In this document: one piece after another, positions 8,021 to 15,864 of the stretch
How the letters are laid out: each line of letters begins with the position of its first letter
Numbering within the stretch: the stretch's first letter is position 1
DNA from: Hymenobacter taeanensis
Lineage (GTDB): Bacteria; Bacteroidota; Bacteroidia; Cytophagales; Hymenobacteraceae
Assembly: GCF_013137895.1 (NCBI RefSeq)
Contig: NZ_CP053538.1
Span: forward strand, 371,501-435,500
Reading direction: 5' to 3'
Length of the DNA stretch: 64,000 nucleotides
Translations under genes and position numbers: made by a program
The notes under the pieces: generated by a model
What the model was told of the DNA's origin: nothing
Database searches by the model: none
What the model saw: only the letters and a program-made list of their open reading frames with translations

Positions 8021-8635
8021 ATGCCTGGGCTTTCAGATGCGGTAGCTCCCCTCCTGCTGTTGGCGGCGCTACCGCTGGCCCATGCATCCTGCGCACAGGG
8101 GCTGGCTTCAAGTTCGGCGGCCACTGAGAAGCTGGCCTGGTTGTCTGCAACTCGGCCGCAGAAAGCGGGCACGTTCTCGGCTTTGTTGCCTGGCGCTGGG
8201 CAGGTATATAATGGCCAAGCCTGGAAAGGCCCTCTGGTTTATGGGGCATTAGCAGGCTCCGTATACGCCGAGGTGCAGTATTGGCGGTTGTACAGTGAGT
8301 ACAAAGCCGGCTACAAAACCAGAGTACAGCTGTCTCGTGGCAACACGCTGGCCATTGATACAGGGCCTCACTCCAGTCAAGAACCCAGTGATGCGGCCCA
8401 GCTATACCGTTTCAACTCCTACCGGACATCTCGGGACCTTTTATTAGGACTGAACGCGCTGATATACGGGCTGCAAATTCTGGCTGCTGTCACGATTGCG
8501 CACCTGCACGATTTTGACATCAATGAGAACTTAGCGCTCCGCTGGCAACCAACGGCGTTGCCCTTAGCCTCTTCTGGCTGGGCACCTGGCCTACGGGTTG
8601 CCCTTACTGTTCGCTCTTCCAACCGTTCCTCATAA
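8021..8635 (+). CDS. DUF5683 domain protein, copy 1
   Basis: Membrane-associated protein of 204 aa with an N-terminal signal-like hydrophobic stretch (about residues 9-25). The DUF5683 core starts at RPQKAGTFSALLPGAGQVYNGQAWKGPLVYGALAG and contains a first membrane segment. The second half has YRTSRDLLLGLNALIYGLQILAAVTIAHLHDFDIN, with a second membrane segment and the family-typical AHLxDFDI ending. No function is established that I know of. It starts 12 bases after parB and is followed at once by a paralogue. The conserved position between parB and dapB is the only clue to its role. Confidence 0.82.
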   Translation: MPGLSDAVAPLLLLAALPLAHASCAQGLASSSAATEKLAWLSATRPQKAGTFSALLPGAGQVYNGQAWKGPLVYGALAGSVYAEVQYWRLYSEYKAGYKTRVQLSRGNTLAIDTGPHSSQEPSDAAQLYRFNSYRTSRDLLLGLNALIYGLQILAAVTIAHLHDFDINENLALRWQPTALPLASSGWAPGLRVALTVRSSNRSS

Positions 8636-8638
8636 CCC

Positions 8639-9307
8639 ATGCCGCACATGCCCCTCAAATTCCAGCCCCGCGGGCTGCTCATTTGGCTGGTTACGCTCGT
8701 GATGGCTCTCAGCACCCTAACGGGGCAGGCACAAACCGTTACGGAAGGTCCCGACTCGGCCCGCGTAGCTACGCCCGACGTGAACGACTCATTGCGCCGC
8801 ACAGAGAAGCTCTTTGGCTGGCGCGTAACACGGCCGCAGAAGGCAGCGCTGCTGGCTTTGGTATTACCCGGCTCCGGTCAGATTTACAATCACCAGTACT
8901 GGAAGCTGCCGCTGGTATATGGTGGCCTAGGAGGCGTTGGTTACGGGCTCGTGTTTTACCAGACCCGCTACAGGGAGTACGTCGACGGCAAAAACCAATT
9001 CATCAAAGCCCAGAATGCGGGTGCCCCTATACCCTTAGCTGATCTTAAGGGTTCGAACGTAAGTCAGGAAACCAGTATTACGAACGTGCAGCGGGGCATT
9101 GTTTTCTACCGGCGCAACCGCGACACGTTTATTGCTTACACGGCGGTAATATACGGCATCACTATTCTGGATGCGCTGGTTGCCGCTCACCTCCGCGACT
9201 TCGACATCAGTGAGGATATAAGCATGCGCTTAGATCCGGCCGTTATGCCGTCGTCGAGTTTTAAGCAGCCAGCCACTGGCCTGGCGCTGACCTTTACTTT
9301 AAAATAA
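8639..9307 (+). CDS. DUF5683 domain protein, copy 2
   Basis: Second DUF5683 protein (222 aa), three bases after the first. It has a stronger signal peptide (hydrophobic about residues 12-29, ending GQAQ). The core RPQKAALLALVLPGSGQIYNHQYWKLPLVYGGLGG aligns with copy 1, and YTAVIYGITILDALVAAHLRDFDISED aligns with copy 1's second half. ATG 8639 or ATG 8648 could be the start; the first is given. The pair is a clear tandem duplication that has diverged strongly, mainly in the middle loop (about residues 105-150). No biochemical role is known to me. Confidence 0.82.
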   Translation: MPHMPLKFQPRGLLIWLVTLVMALSTLTGQAQTVTEGPDSARVATPDVNDSLRRTEKLFGWRVTRPQKAALLALVLPGSGQIYNHQYWKLPLVYGGLGGVGYGLVFYQTRYREYVDGKNQFIKAQNAGAPIPLADLKGSNVSQETSITNVQRGIVFYRRNRDTFIAYTAVIYGITILDALVAAHLRDFDISEDISMRLDPAVMPSSSFKQPATGLALTFTLK

Positions 9308-9321
9308 CTTTCCTTTTTCGA

Positions 9322-10041
9322 ATGAAGCTTCTTCTGATCGGCTACGGCAAAATGGGCCGGGCCATCGAGGCACAGGCCATTGCCCGGGGCCACCAGGTTG
9401 TTGGTATTGTAGATCCCACGCACCCCAACGTACACATCACTGGTTTCACGGCTGCCACGGCTGATGTAGCCATTGAATTCACCCACCCCGATGCGGCCTT
9501 CCAAAATGTGCAGGCTTGTTTGCGCCAGGGCATCCCGGTGGTGTGCGGCTCTACCGGCTGGCTGCATCACTTCCCCGAGGCGCAGGCGCTAAGCCAGCAG
9601 ACGGGTACTCCTCTGTTTTATGCGTCCAACTACAGCATAGGTGTAAATCTGTTCTTCCACTTCAATGAATATATCGCAGCCAAAATGCACCAGTTTGGGG
9701 GCTATGACGTGCAAGTGCGGGAGATTCATCATACCCAGAAGGTAGACCAGCCCAGCGGTACCGCGCTAACGGCCGCCGAAGGTATTCTGCGTCACTTCCC
9801 CAACAAAACTACCTGGCGCAATGAGCCCACCCAAACCTCAGAAGAGCTAGCCATTATCTCGGAGCGGGAAGGCGCGGTAGTGGGTACGCACATTGTTACT
9901 TACACCTCCCCCGCCGACAGCATTGAGCTGAAGCACGAAGCCCACTCCCGCGACGGGTTTGTGCAGGGCGCCTTGCTGGCCGCTGAGTGGCTGCCCGGCC
10001 ACCAGGGAGTATTTGGCATGAAGGATTTGCTTGGCCTGTAG
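9322..10041 (+). CDS. dapB: 4-hydroxy-tetrahydrodipicolinate reductase DapB
   Basis: NAD(P)H-dependent reductase of the lysine/diaminopimelate pathway (239 aa), needed for peptidoglycan precursors. The Rossmann motif is GYGKMGRAIEA at residues 8-18. The middle holds VAIEFTHPDAA and VVCGSTGW, then ASNYSIGVNLFFHFN. The catalytic and substrate-binding block EIHHTQKVDQPSGTALTAAE contains the paired histidines, the lysine and the PSGTA loop. The protein is slightly shorter than the about 270-residue enterobacterial form, as is common in Bacteroidota. It lies 14 bases after the DUF5683 pair and probably shares their transcript. Confidence 0.94.
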   Translation: MKLLLIGYGKMGRAIEAQAIARGHQVVGIVDPTHPNVHITGFTAATADVAIEFTHPDAAFQNVQACLRQGIPVVCGSTGWLHHFPEAQALSQQTGTPLFYASNYSIGVNLFFHFNEYIAAKMHQFGGYDVQVREIHHTQKVDQPSGTALTAAEGILRHFPNKTTWRNEPTQTSEELAIISEREGAVVGTHIVTYTSPADSIELKHEAHSRDGFVQGALLAAEWLPGHQGVFGMKDLLGL

Positions 10042-10233
10042 GCGAAATCACACTGTAAGGGGGTTGATGTTCTGACGACTGCATGGCGCTGCCCAGGCCA
10101 ATAGAATACCAGCGTCTCTACAGCACAAATTCACCACTTGCTTATCTTCATCGCATTATTTCGCATCTTCCGGCGTTGATAGCTGGAAGTAGCCAGTATA
10201 TGCTGGTTGTCGTTTTTTCTGGCCCTGAATATT

Positions 10234-11454
10234 ATGGCTGTACAATCCTGGGAGAAATACCTCGAGAAAAATAAACCCGCTCCGGCGCCCGTTCCTACTA
10301 ACGGCAAGCCGAAGAAGCAGAAAGGCGCCTTCCGGGAATGGGGCGACGCTATTCTGTTTGCGGTAGTAGCGGCTACGCTCATCCGCTGGGCTACGTTTGA
10401 GGCCTACACCATCCCAACGCCCTCCATGGAGCATTCGCTGCTGGTAGGCGATTATCTGTTTGTGAGCAAGTTGCATTACGGTCCGCGCACCCCGCAAACC
10501 CCGTTGCAGGTCCCGCTCACGCACCAAACCATCTGGGGCACTAGCATCAAGAGCTACTCCGATGCTATTCAGTTGACCAGTCACCGCCTGCCAGGTTTTT
10601 CCTCCGTGAAAAATAATGATGTGGTAGTGTTTAACGTACCCACGGAAGCTGAGCATCCCGCCGACCTGCGTACCAACTATATTAAACGCTGTATTGGTAT
10701 TCCGGGTGACGTACTGACCATCGTCAACGGCCAGGTGTCGGTGAACGGTAAGCCCGCCAAGAACTACCCTGAAATGCAGAGTAGCTATTTCCTGCAGGTG
10801 CCGCAGTATACTGATGACATTGTGGGCGATTTTAAGAAGTATGGCGTAGTGAACTACGACGATACCGAGGCCGGAATACCTTTTGGAGGCGTTCATCCCA
10901 CGTATGGCCCCGGCTACCAAGTAAACATGACGCCGGCAGCCGTAGCTTTCTTTAAGCAGCAGCCCTACGTAAAAGGAGTTATCGACCTCAAAACGCCTCC
11001 TGGCCAACCTGAGCCCGGTCAGCAGGTGTTTCCCAACAACCCCGATGCGCCTTACAGCCAGCCCCTGGCTAATCCGCCATTCCCCACCTGGAATAAGGAT
11101 AACTACGGCCCCATTCAAGTGCCCAGGGAAGGCCAAACGGTGCAACTTACCCCCCAAAACACCCCGCTATACCAGAAAATTATTCTGCGTTATGAGCACA
11201 ATGAAGGTGTAGAGCTTAATGCCAACGGTGTTATTACCCAGAACGGTCAGCCACTCACAAGCTACACCTTCAAGCAGGATTACTACTTCATGATGGGCGA
11301 CAACCGCCACAACTCCCTGGACTCCCGCTTCTGGGGCTTCGTGCCTGAAGACCACATTGTGGGTAAGGCGGTGCTCATCTGGTTATCAGTTGATCCATAT
11401 GGGTCTTTCCTTCACAAGATTCGTTGGAACCGCTTGTTCAACTTGGTAAACTAG
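10234..11454 (+). CDS. lepB: Signal peptidase I, with long Bacteroidota-type insertion
   Basis: Membrane-bound serine protease (406 aa) that removes signal peptides from exported proteins. After a short cytoplasmic N terminus there is one membrane helix (about residues 37-52). The catalytic box PTPSMEHSLLVGDYLFV follows with nucleophile Ser64, and the general base is Lys151 in NYIKRCIGIPGD. The C-terminal box MMGDNRHNSLDSRFWG and VPEDHIVGKA complete the family signature. Between the Lys box and the C-terminal box lie about 185 residues of Pro/Gly/Gln-rich sequence, which explains the length. ATG 10234 is used; a TTG at 10207 would add nine residues. Confidence 0.94.
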   Translation: MAVQSWEKYLEKNKPAPAPVPTNGKPKKQKGAFREWGDAILFAVVAATLIRWATFEAYTIPTPSMEHSLLVGDYLFVSKLHYGPRTPQTPLQVPLTHQTIWGTSIKSYSDAIQLTSHRLPGFSSVKNNDVVVFNVPTEAEHPADLRTNYIKRCIGIPGDVLTIVNGQVSVNGKPAKNYPEMQSSYFLQVPQYTDDIVGDFKKYGVVNYDDTEAGIPFGGVHPTYGPGYQVNMTPAAVAFFKQQPYVKGVIDLKTPPGQPEPGQQVFPNNPDAPYSQPLANPPFPTWNKDNYGPIQVPREGQTVQLTPQNTPLYQKIILRYEHNEGVELNANGVITQNGQPLTSYTFKQDYYFMMGDNRHNSLDSRFWGFVPEDHIVGKAVLIWLSVDPYGSFLHKIRWNRLFNLVN

Positions 11455-11485
11455 GTGTAGCGGATTTCGGCCACGAGACATGAAG

Positions 11486-11533
11486 TCAAATAAAAAGCTC
11501 TGCTAACTCTACGTTGCAGGGCTTTTTATTTGA
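11486..11533. terminator. Bidirectional terminator between lepB and ung
   Basis: The 18-base arms at 11486-11503 and 11516-11533 carry one G/A wobble and surround a 12-base loop. A-run and T-run ends on both sides fit termination of both convergent genes. Confidence 0.75.
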
Positions 11534-11619
11534 TAGTCTTTATAGCACACTGCTTTAGTAGGGGGCTACGCAAACAGGTAAATATGCAGACGCTCGAGAC
11601 CGTCTACCTAAGCACTGGT

Positions 11620-12285
11620 TTACCACTTGATGGGAGCCAGGCCATTCTTTACTAAGTAGGCATTTGTTTGGCTGAATGGCTTGGAGCCGAAGAACCCCCG
11701 GTCGGCAGCATATGGGGAGGGATGCGCGGCCTTAAGCACGAGGTGTTTGCGGGCATCAATGATTTCGCCCTTCTTTTGAGCGTATGCTCCCCAGAGAATA
11801 AAGACCACGTGTTCTTTCTCCTCCGATATCTTCTGGATTACCGCATCCGTGAATTGCTCCCAGCCTTTTTTCTGGTGGCTGCCTGGTTCTGCGCCGCGTA
11901 CAGTAAGCGTAGCATTTAGTAGCAGCACCCCCTGCTCGGCCCAGCGGTCGAGGTTGCCGTTGGGCGCTGGGGGCGTATCTGGCAGGTCACTCTGCAACTC
12001 CTTGAAAATGTTCTGGAGCGAAGGGGGTGTCCGGACACCTTCGGCCACTGAGAAGCTCAGGCCGTGGGCTTGCCCTTTGCCGTGGTACGGGTCCTGGCCT
12101 AGAATTACCACCTTCACTTTATCGAAAGGGCAGGCATCAAACGCATGAAAAATCAGCGGACCAGGTGGGTAAACAGTGGCAGTTGCATACTCGCCTTTTA
12201 CAAAGGCAATTAGGTGCTGAAAATACGGTTTTTCGAACTCGGCATGGAGTACGTTGCGCCAGCTTTCTTCTATCTTTACGGACAT
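11620..12285 (-). CDS. ung: Uracil-DNA glycosylase, family 1
   Basis: Base-excision repair enzyme (221 aa) that cleaves uracil from DNA. It contains the catalytic water-activating loop GQDPYHG with Asp65 and His68, the LLLNATLTVR segment, the FILWGAYAQKK stretch and the DNA-intercalation loop HPSPYA with His188. The length matches the family. Of the possible starts, ATG 12285 gives MSVKIEESWRNVL, a typical Ung beginning; the upstream open frame (to 12444) overlaps the apaG start and is not conserved-looking. The gene is convergent with lepB and divergent from apaG. Confidence 0.95.
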   Translation of the reverse strand: MSVKIEESWRNVLHAEFEKPYFQHLIAFVKGEYATATVYPPGPLIFHAFDACPFDKVKVVILGQDPYHGKGQAHGLSFSVAEGVRTPPSLQNIFKELQSDLPDTPPAPNGNLDRWAEQGVLLLNATLTVRGAEPGSHQKKGWEQFTDAVIQKISEEKEHVVFILWGAYAQKKGEIIDARKHLVLKAAHPSPYAADRGFFGSKPFSQTNAYLVKNGLAPIKW

Positions 12286-12397
12286 ACAGGAGTATATTAT
12301 TTTGCGATTGGCTAAGCCTTTTGGTGCCTTGGCTGCGTAGATAAACCAAATTCCCCATACGGCTGTTAGCTTTCTCCCACCCCGGACCTCAGGAGCC

Positions 12398-12784
12398 ATG
12401 AATACGACCACAACACAGGGTGTCACCGTTAGCGTAACCACCAATTACCTGCCCGATTATTCGAGCCCAGGTCAAGAGCATTACGTTTTCGCCTATAAAA
12501 TTGATATCCGCAACGACAGCGAATTTACCGTTAAGCTACTGCGCCGGCATTGGTACATATACGATGCCAATGGAGCCGTGCGCGAAGTAGAGGGCGAAGG
12601 CGTAGTAGGCCAGCAACCGGTGCTTGAGCCCGGCGAGTCGCACCAGTATGTTTCGGGGTGCAACCTCAAGTCGGGCCTCGGTAAAATGCGGGGCTCTTAC
12701 CAAATGGAGCGCCTGATGGACGGCAGTGAGTTTGCCGTTGAAATACCGGAGTTTACGCTCGTAGTACCTTATCGTCTGAACTAA
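12398..12784 (+). CDS. apaG: ApaG domain protein
   Basis: Small single-domain protein (128 aa) with the ApaG immunoglobulin-like fold. Visible family elements are VSVTTNYLPDYSSPGQEHYVFAYKIDI at the start, LLRRHWYIYDANG, VVGQQPVLEPGESHQYVSGC and the terminal GSYQM then EFAVEIPEFTLVVP. Bacterial ApaG has been linked to cobalt/magnesium resistance and Ap4A levels, and its direct role is unsettled. It stands alone between the divergent ung gene and a methyltransferase. Confidence 0.92.
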   Translation: MNTTTTQGVTVSVTTNYLPDYSSPGQEHYVFAYKIDIRNDSEFTVKLLRRHWYIYDANGAVREVEGEGVVGQQPVLEPGESHQYVSGCNLKSGLGKMRGSYQMERLMDGSEFAVEIPEFTLVVPYRLN

Positions 12785-12910
12785 CTTTTTCTTGCCGTAG
12801 GCAAGCAGAAAGGCCTTTCTTCATGAAGCAGCATGCTGCCTTAGCTGAGGAAAGGCTTTTCTGTGCCTTTCCCTAAGTACTGCCGGCCTATTCGTCTTGA
12901 AAAGCCCCGT

Positions 12911-12918
12911 AGCTTTGC
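12911..12918 (+). promoter_or_regulatory. Candidate -7 box for the methyltransferase at 12971
   Basis: TAGCTTTG matches TAnnTTTG, 52 bases before the TTG start codon. Confidence 0.35.
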
Positions 12919-12970
12919 CTGCTCTCTCATAGTGAGCGGCTAGGCCAGTGTTGGCCGCTTCTATTTTTAC

Positions 12971-13810
12971 TTGCGCACTTTGCTTTTTCAAATTCTCAGC
13001 TACCTCCGGTTTTTGTTGCAGTCGGGCAACACGCATGGGCTACACTCTCCCTTTGTTTTTAGCCTGTACGCGCACGTGATTGGCCACGATGGAAATTTTG
13101 CGGCATACAAACCCATTGAAGCCCGGCGCCAGGAGCTGCTACAAAGCGCAAAGAGCATTCAAGTACACGACTTTGGCGCTGGCTCGCATACGGGCGCGGG
13201 CCGCACACGCCGCATCCGTGATATTGCCCGCACAGCGGCTAAATCACGCCCGCTAGCTCAGCTCCTGTTCCGGTTAGTGAATGCATTTCAGCCCCGCACC
13301 ATTGTTGAGCTCGGCACATCCTTGGGGCTCACTACCTCCTACCTCGCTGCCGCCGACTCAAGGGCCAGTGTACTCACTTTCGAAGGATGCCCCCAAACGG
13401 CCACGGTGGCAAGAGAAACATTCACGGCCCTAGGCCTACGCAATATTAACCTTCAGGAAGGCAACCTCGACGACACTCTGGCTCCTGCTCTGGCAGCCCT
13501 TAACGCGCCCGTAGATTTTGTCTTTTTTGACGGCAACCACCGTTTCGAGCCCACCCTACGCTATTTTGAGTTGATGAATGCGCACCGAACTGAGGACAGC
13601 GTATTTGTGCTGGATGACATTCATTGGTCGGAGGAAATGACCAGGGCCTGGGAGGCCATTAAACAGCATCCGGAGGTTACGCTGACTATCGATCTATTCT
13701 TTATCGGGCTGGTCTTCTTTCGGCGCAAGCAACCAAAACAGCATTTCCTGCTACGGTTTGACAACCTGCTGGATAAGTTGCTGGAACGCACCCAGCGCTT
13801 CTCTGCTTAA
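12971..13810 (+). CDS. Class I SAM-dependent methyltransferase
   Basis: Putative methyltransferase (279 aa). The N-terminal segment FLLQSGNTHGLHSPFVFSLY is one I associate with a Cytophagales-type methyltransferase group. The SAM-binding motif I is TIVELGTSLGLTTSYLA (about residues 112-128), followed by an acidic motif II (VLTFEG), and motif IV is VDFVFFDGNHRF. The pattern resembles the O-methyltransferase family acting on small molecules or lipids; the substrate is unknown. The start must be TTG 12971 or further upstream, because no in-frame ATG precedes the conserved N terminus. Confidence 0.8.
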   Translation: MRTLLFQILSYLRFLLQSGNTHGLHSPFVFSLYAHVIGHDGNFAAYKPIEARRQELLQSAKSIQVHDFGAGSHTGAGRTRRIRDIARTAAKSRPLAQLLFRLVNAFQPRTIVELGTSLGLTTSYLAAADSRASVLTFEGCPQTATVARETFTALGLRNINLQEGNLDDTLAPALAALNAPVDFVFFDGNHRFEPTLRYFELMNAHRTEDSVFVLDDIHWSEEMTRAWEAIKQHPEVTLTIDLFFIGLVFFRRKQPKQHFLLRFDNLLDKLLERTQRFSA

Positions 13811-14249
13811 AGACCAATGCAAGCTAGCTTCAAAAATACTAACCTCAATAGCATAAGAGCCGTTGAATGCTAGTATATTTGGCAAACGTACGGTTGTCAC
13901 CCCGCCAATGCGGCTGCTTAAAACAGCGAAGCCCGTGCTTGGGGCACGGGCTTCAGGATAAGAAGGGTGTTTAGGCCACCCTCAAATCCAGTCGTTATGG
14001 ACAAGGGTCGTACAAACATGGATGGACTTCAGGTTGAATGCTCCATTCATGTGACCACAACTTTCATAGTGAGGGTTGTGGCCGCTTTAGGCGGAATTGG
14101 AGGGTTATACCTCCTATTCGGGCTGTAGCGGTAACGGTAGCAGAGGGCGCAAGCTCTCTGCTACTTTCGCTTTCAACGAAACAAATATAGTGTATGTTTT
14201 GGCAAAATGTGCCTGCGCTGCGCGCCCATTTATGCCTACGCTTAATGGC
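13811..14249. other. Gene-free interval with several hairpins
   Basis: There is no credible coding frame in 439 bases. A GC-rich hairpin GAAGCCCGTGC/GCACGGGCTTC lies at 13928-13954, enclosed by CACCC (near 13900) and GGGTG (near 13965). A run of four short stems follows: 14055-14081 (7 bp), 14082-14094 (4 bp), 14099-14114 (5 bp) and 14137-14164 (9 bp). This could be terminators of the flanking convergent genes, a small structured RNA, or remnants of a repeat. I do not recognise tmRNA, SRP RNA or RNase P signatures. Confidence 0.4.
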
Positions 14250-15074
14250 CTAGCGAACTGCTTCCCGCACCCGCGTAAGCTTCACCAGCAACGCCTCCAG
14301 CCGATCAAGGGACAGCATGTTAGCACCATCTGATTTAGCGCTGGCGGGCGTTGGGTGGGTTTCAATAAACAGGCCATCGGCCCCTACTGCAATTGCCGCC
14401 TTGGCAATGGTTTCAATGAGGGCTGGTTTGCCTCCGGTTACGCCGCTGCTTTGGTTAGGCTGCTGCAGAGAGTGGGTCACGTCCATCACCACGGGCACGC
14501 CAAACTCGCGCATTACCGGCAGGTTCCGGAAGTCTACTACCAGATCAGAGTACCCAAAAGAGTTGCCGCGGTCAGTCAGGATAACGTTCTCGTTGCCCGA
14601 TTGACGCACTTTATCCACGGCAAACTGCATCGACTCACCCGACAGGAACTGGCCTTTTTTTACGTTTACTACTTTTCCCGTTTTAGCGGCCGCAATCAGC
14701 AAATCGGTCTGGCGGCATAGAAATGCCGGAATTTGTAGTACATCCACGAACTCAGCAGCCATGGCGGCCTCCTCCGACTCATGGATATCGGTTACCGTAG
14801 GCACCCCAATTTCGCGGCCCACCTTCTCCAGAATACGCAGGGCTTTCTCGTCGCCAATGCCGGTGTAGGAGTCTAGCCGGGAGCGGTTGGCCTTGCGGTA
14901 AGAGCCTTTGAAGATGTACGGTATTTGAAGCCTATCAGTTATTTGACGGACCTGCTCGGCAATGCGTAAGGCCATGTCTTCGCCTTCAATCACGCAGGGG
15001 CCCGCCATCAGAAAAAACTGGCCGGAATTAGTATTGCGGAAATGAGGCAGGGTATTAGCGAGAGTTTGCAGCAT
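14250..15074 (-). CDS. kdsA: 3-deoxy-8-phosphooctulonate synthase (KDO8P synthase)
   Basis: Enzyme (274 aa) condensing arabinose-5-phosphate and phosphoenolpyruvate to KDO-8-phosphate for the lipopolysaccharide inner core. Diagnostic segments are FLMAGPCVIEGEDMALRIAEQ, FKGSYRKANRSRLDSYTGIG, VPTVTDIHESEEAA, LQIPAFLCRQTDLLIAAAKTG, NVKKGQFLSGE, LTDRGNSFGYSDLVVDFR and the terminal FIETHPTPASAKSDGANML. The invariant lysines and the TDIH loop are all present. ATG 15074 gives a normal N terminus. It points to a Gram-negative outer membrane with KDO-containing LPS. Confidence 0.96.
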   Translation of the reverse strand: MLQTLANTLPHFRNTNSGQFFLMAGPCVIEGEDMALRIAEQVRQITDRLQIPYIFKGSYRKANRSRLDSYTGIGDEKALRILEKVGREIGVPTVTDIHESEEAAMAAEFVDVLQIPAFLCRQTDLLIAAAKTGKVVNVKKGQFLSGESMQFAVDKVRQSGNENVILTDRGNSFGYSDLVVDFRNLPVMREFGVPVVMDVTHSLQQPNQSSGVTGGKPALIETIAKAAIAVGADGLFIETHPTPASAKSDGANMLSLDRLEALLVKLTRVREAVR

Positions 15075-15146
15075 GAAATGGCTTATGAGGCTAAGTGGTG
15101 GCCTAGCAGATGGTAGAACAGAGACGGTTAGAAGTGGCCTAGGCCC

Positions 15147-15749
15147 CTACTTCTTCCTTAAACATATAAACAGCTCGCGCCCTTGGCGTGGCCCAATGGA
15201 ATTAGTGGCTGTCTCGAAATGGACGAACTTGAAGTACGGCTCAAAGTACGCCCGGTACTCTTCCCGGGAGCCGCCAAACGGGGGCCCAGGCTGGCTAAAG
15301 GTAGTATCAAATAGTAGCCCAACCAGCGTACCTCCCGGCCGGAGCAAGTGAGCACACTGCCGGGCATACGCTGGCCGAAGGCTAGGATCGAGGGCACAGA
15401 AGAATGTTTGCTCCACAATCATATCATACGGTGGCGTGGCTGGCAACTGAAAAAAATCCTGTTGCAGTAAATGACTGGGAGGAAAGTCTGGCACCCGTTG
15501 CAACAAGTCCTGCAGGGGTGCTGCCGCTACTTCCGCCACAAAAATATTTGGATAGCCTGCATGATGCAGATACTCAGCTTCGTAGGCCCGGCCCGCGCCC
15601 GGAATCAGGACCCGACGGGCATCTGGCGCCCCTAGCTGCGCAAAATAATCTTGCAGAGGTGGCGTTACCGCACCAGTATCCCAGGCCGTTTGGCTGGTAG
15701 CGTAACGCTGCTGCCAATACGCAGCATCAAGGGTAATACCTGGTTGCAT
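15147..15749 (-). CDS. Methyltransferase of the thiopurine S-methyltransferase (TPMT) family
   Basis: SAM-dependent methyltransferase of 200 aa. The family hallmark opening YWQQRYATSQTAWDTGAVTPPLQDYFAQL is followed by SAM motif I VLIPGAGRAYEAEYLHHAG, VAEVAAAPLQDLLQ as motif II, and QTFFCALDPSLRPAYA plus LLRPGGTLVGLLF. Bacterial TPMT homologues act on tellurite, selenite, thiols or small metabolites; which applies here cannot be said. It lies upstream of kdsA on the same strand with a 72-base gap, so the two may be co-transcribed. Confidence 0.85.
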   Translation of the reverse strand: MQPGITLDAAYWQQRYATSQTAWDTGAVTPPLQDYFAQLGAPDARRVLIPGAGRAYEAEYLHHAGYPNIFVAEVAAAPLQDLLQRVPDFPPSHLLQQDFFQLPATPPYDMIVEQTFFCALDPSLRPAYARQCAHLLRPGGTLVGLLFDTTFSQPGPPFGGSREEYRAYFEPYFKFVHFETATNSIGPRQGRELFICLRKK

Positions 15750-15775
15750 ATGCTGACAGGATTGTATCTTGGGAC

Positions 15776-15805
15776 TTGCCTGGGTACAGAACTCCGTTAT
15801 TTTTG
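15776..15805 (+). promoter_or_regulatory. Promoter candidate for the coiled-coil protein gene
   Basis: TTG at 15776-15778, a 19-base spacer, then TATTTTTG at 15798-15805. This agrees with the Bacteroidota sigma-A consensus (TTG, about 19-21 bases, TAnnTTTG). It lies 59 bases upstream of ATG 15865. Confidence 0.6.
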
Positions 15806-15864
15806 CCCCAAAGGTAATGCCTTCGTCCGGACCATCCGGACTTCACTTAACCCCCTTTCCTGCC

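Noticed and set aside
10156..11157. 333-codon minus-strand frame opposite lepB
   Set aside because: It is antisense to a well-supported signal peptidase gene and has no recognisable motifs.
14097..14333. 78-codon frame in the hairpin-rich gap before kdsA
   Set aside because: It overlaps the end of kdsA on the opposite strand and the stems at 14099-14164; no protein-like pattern.
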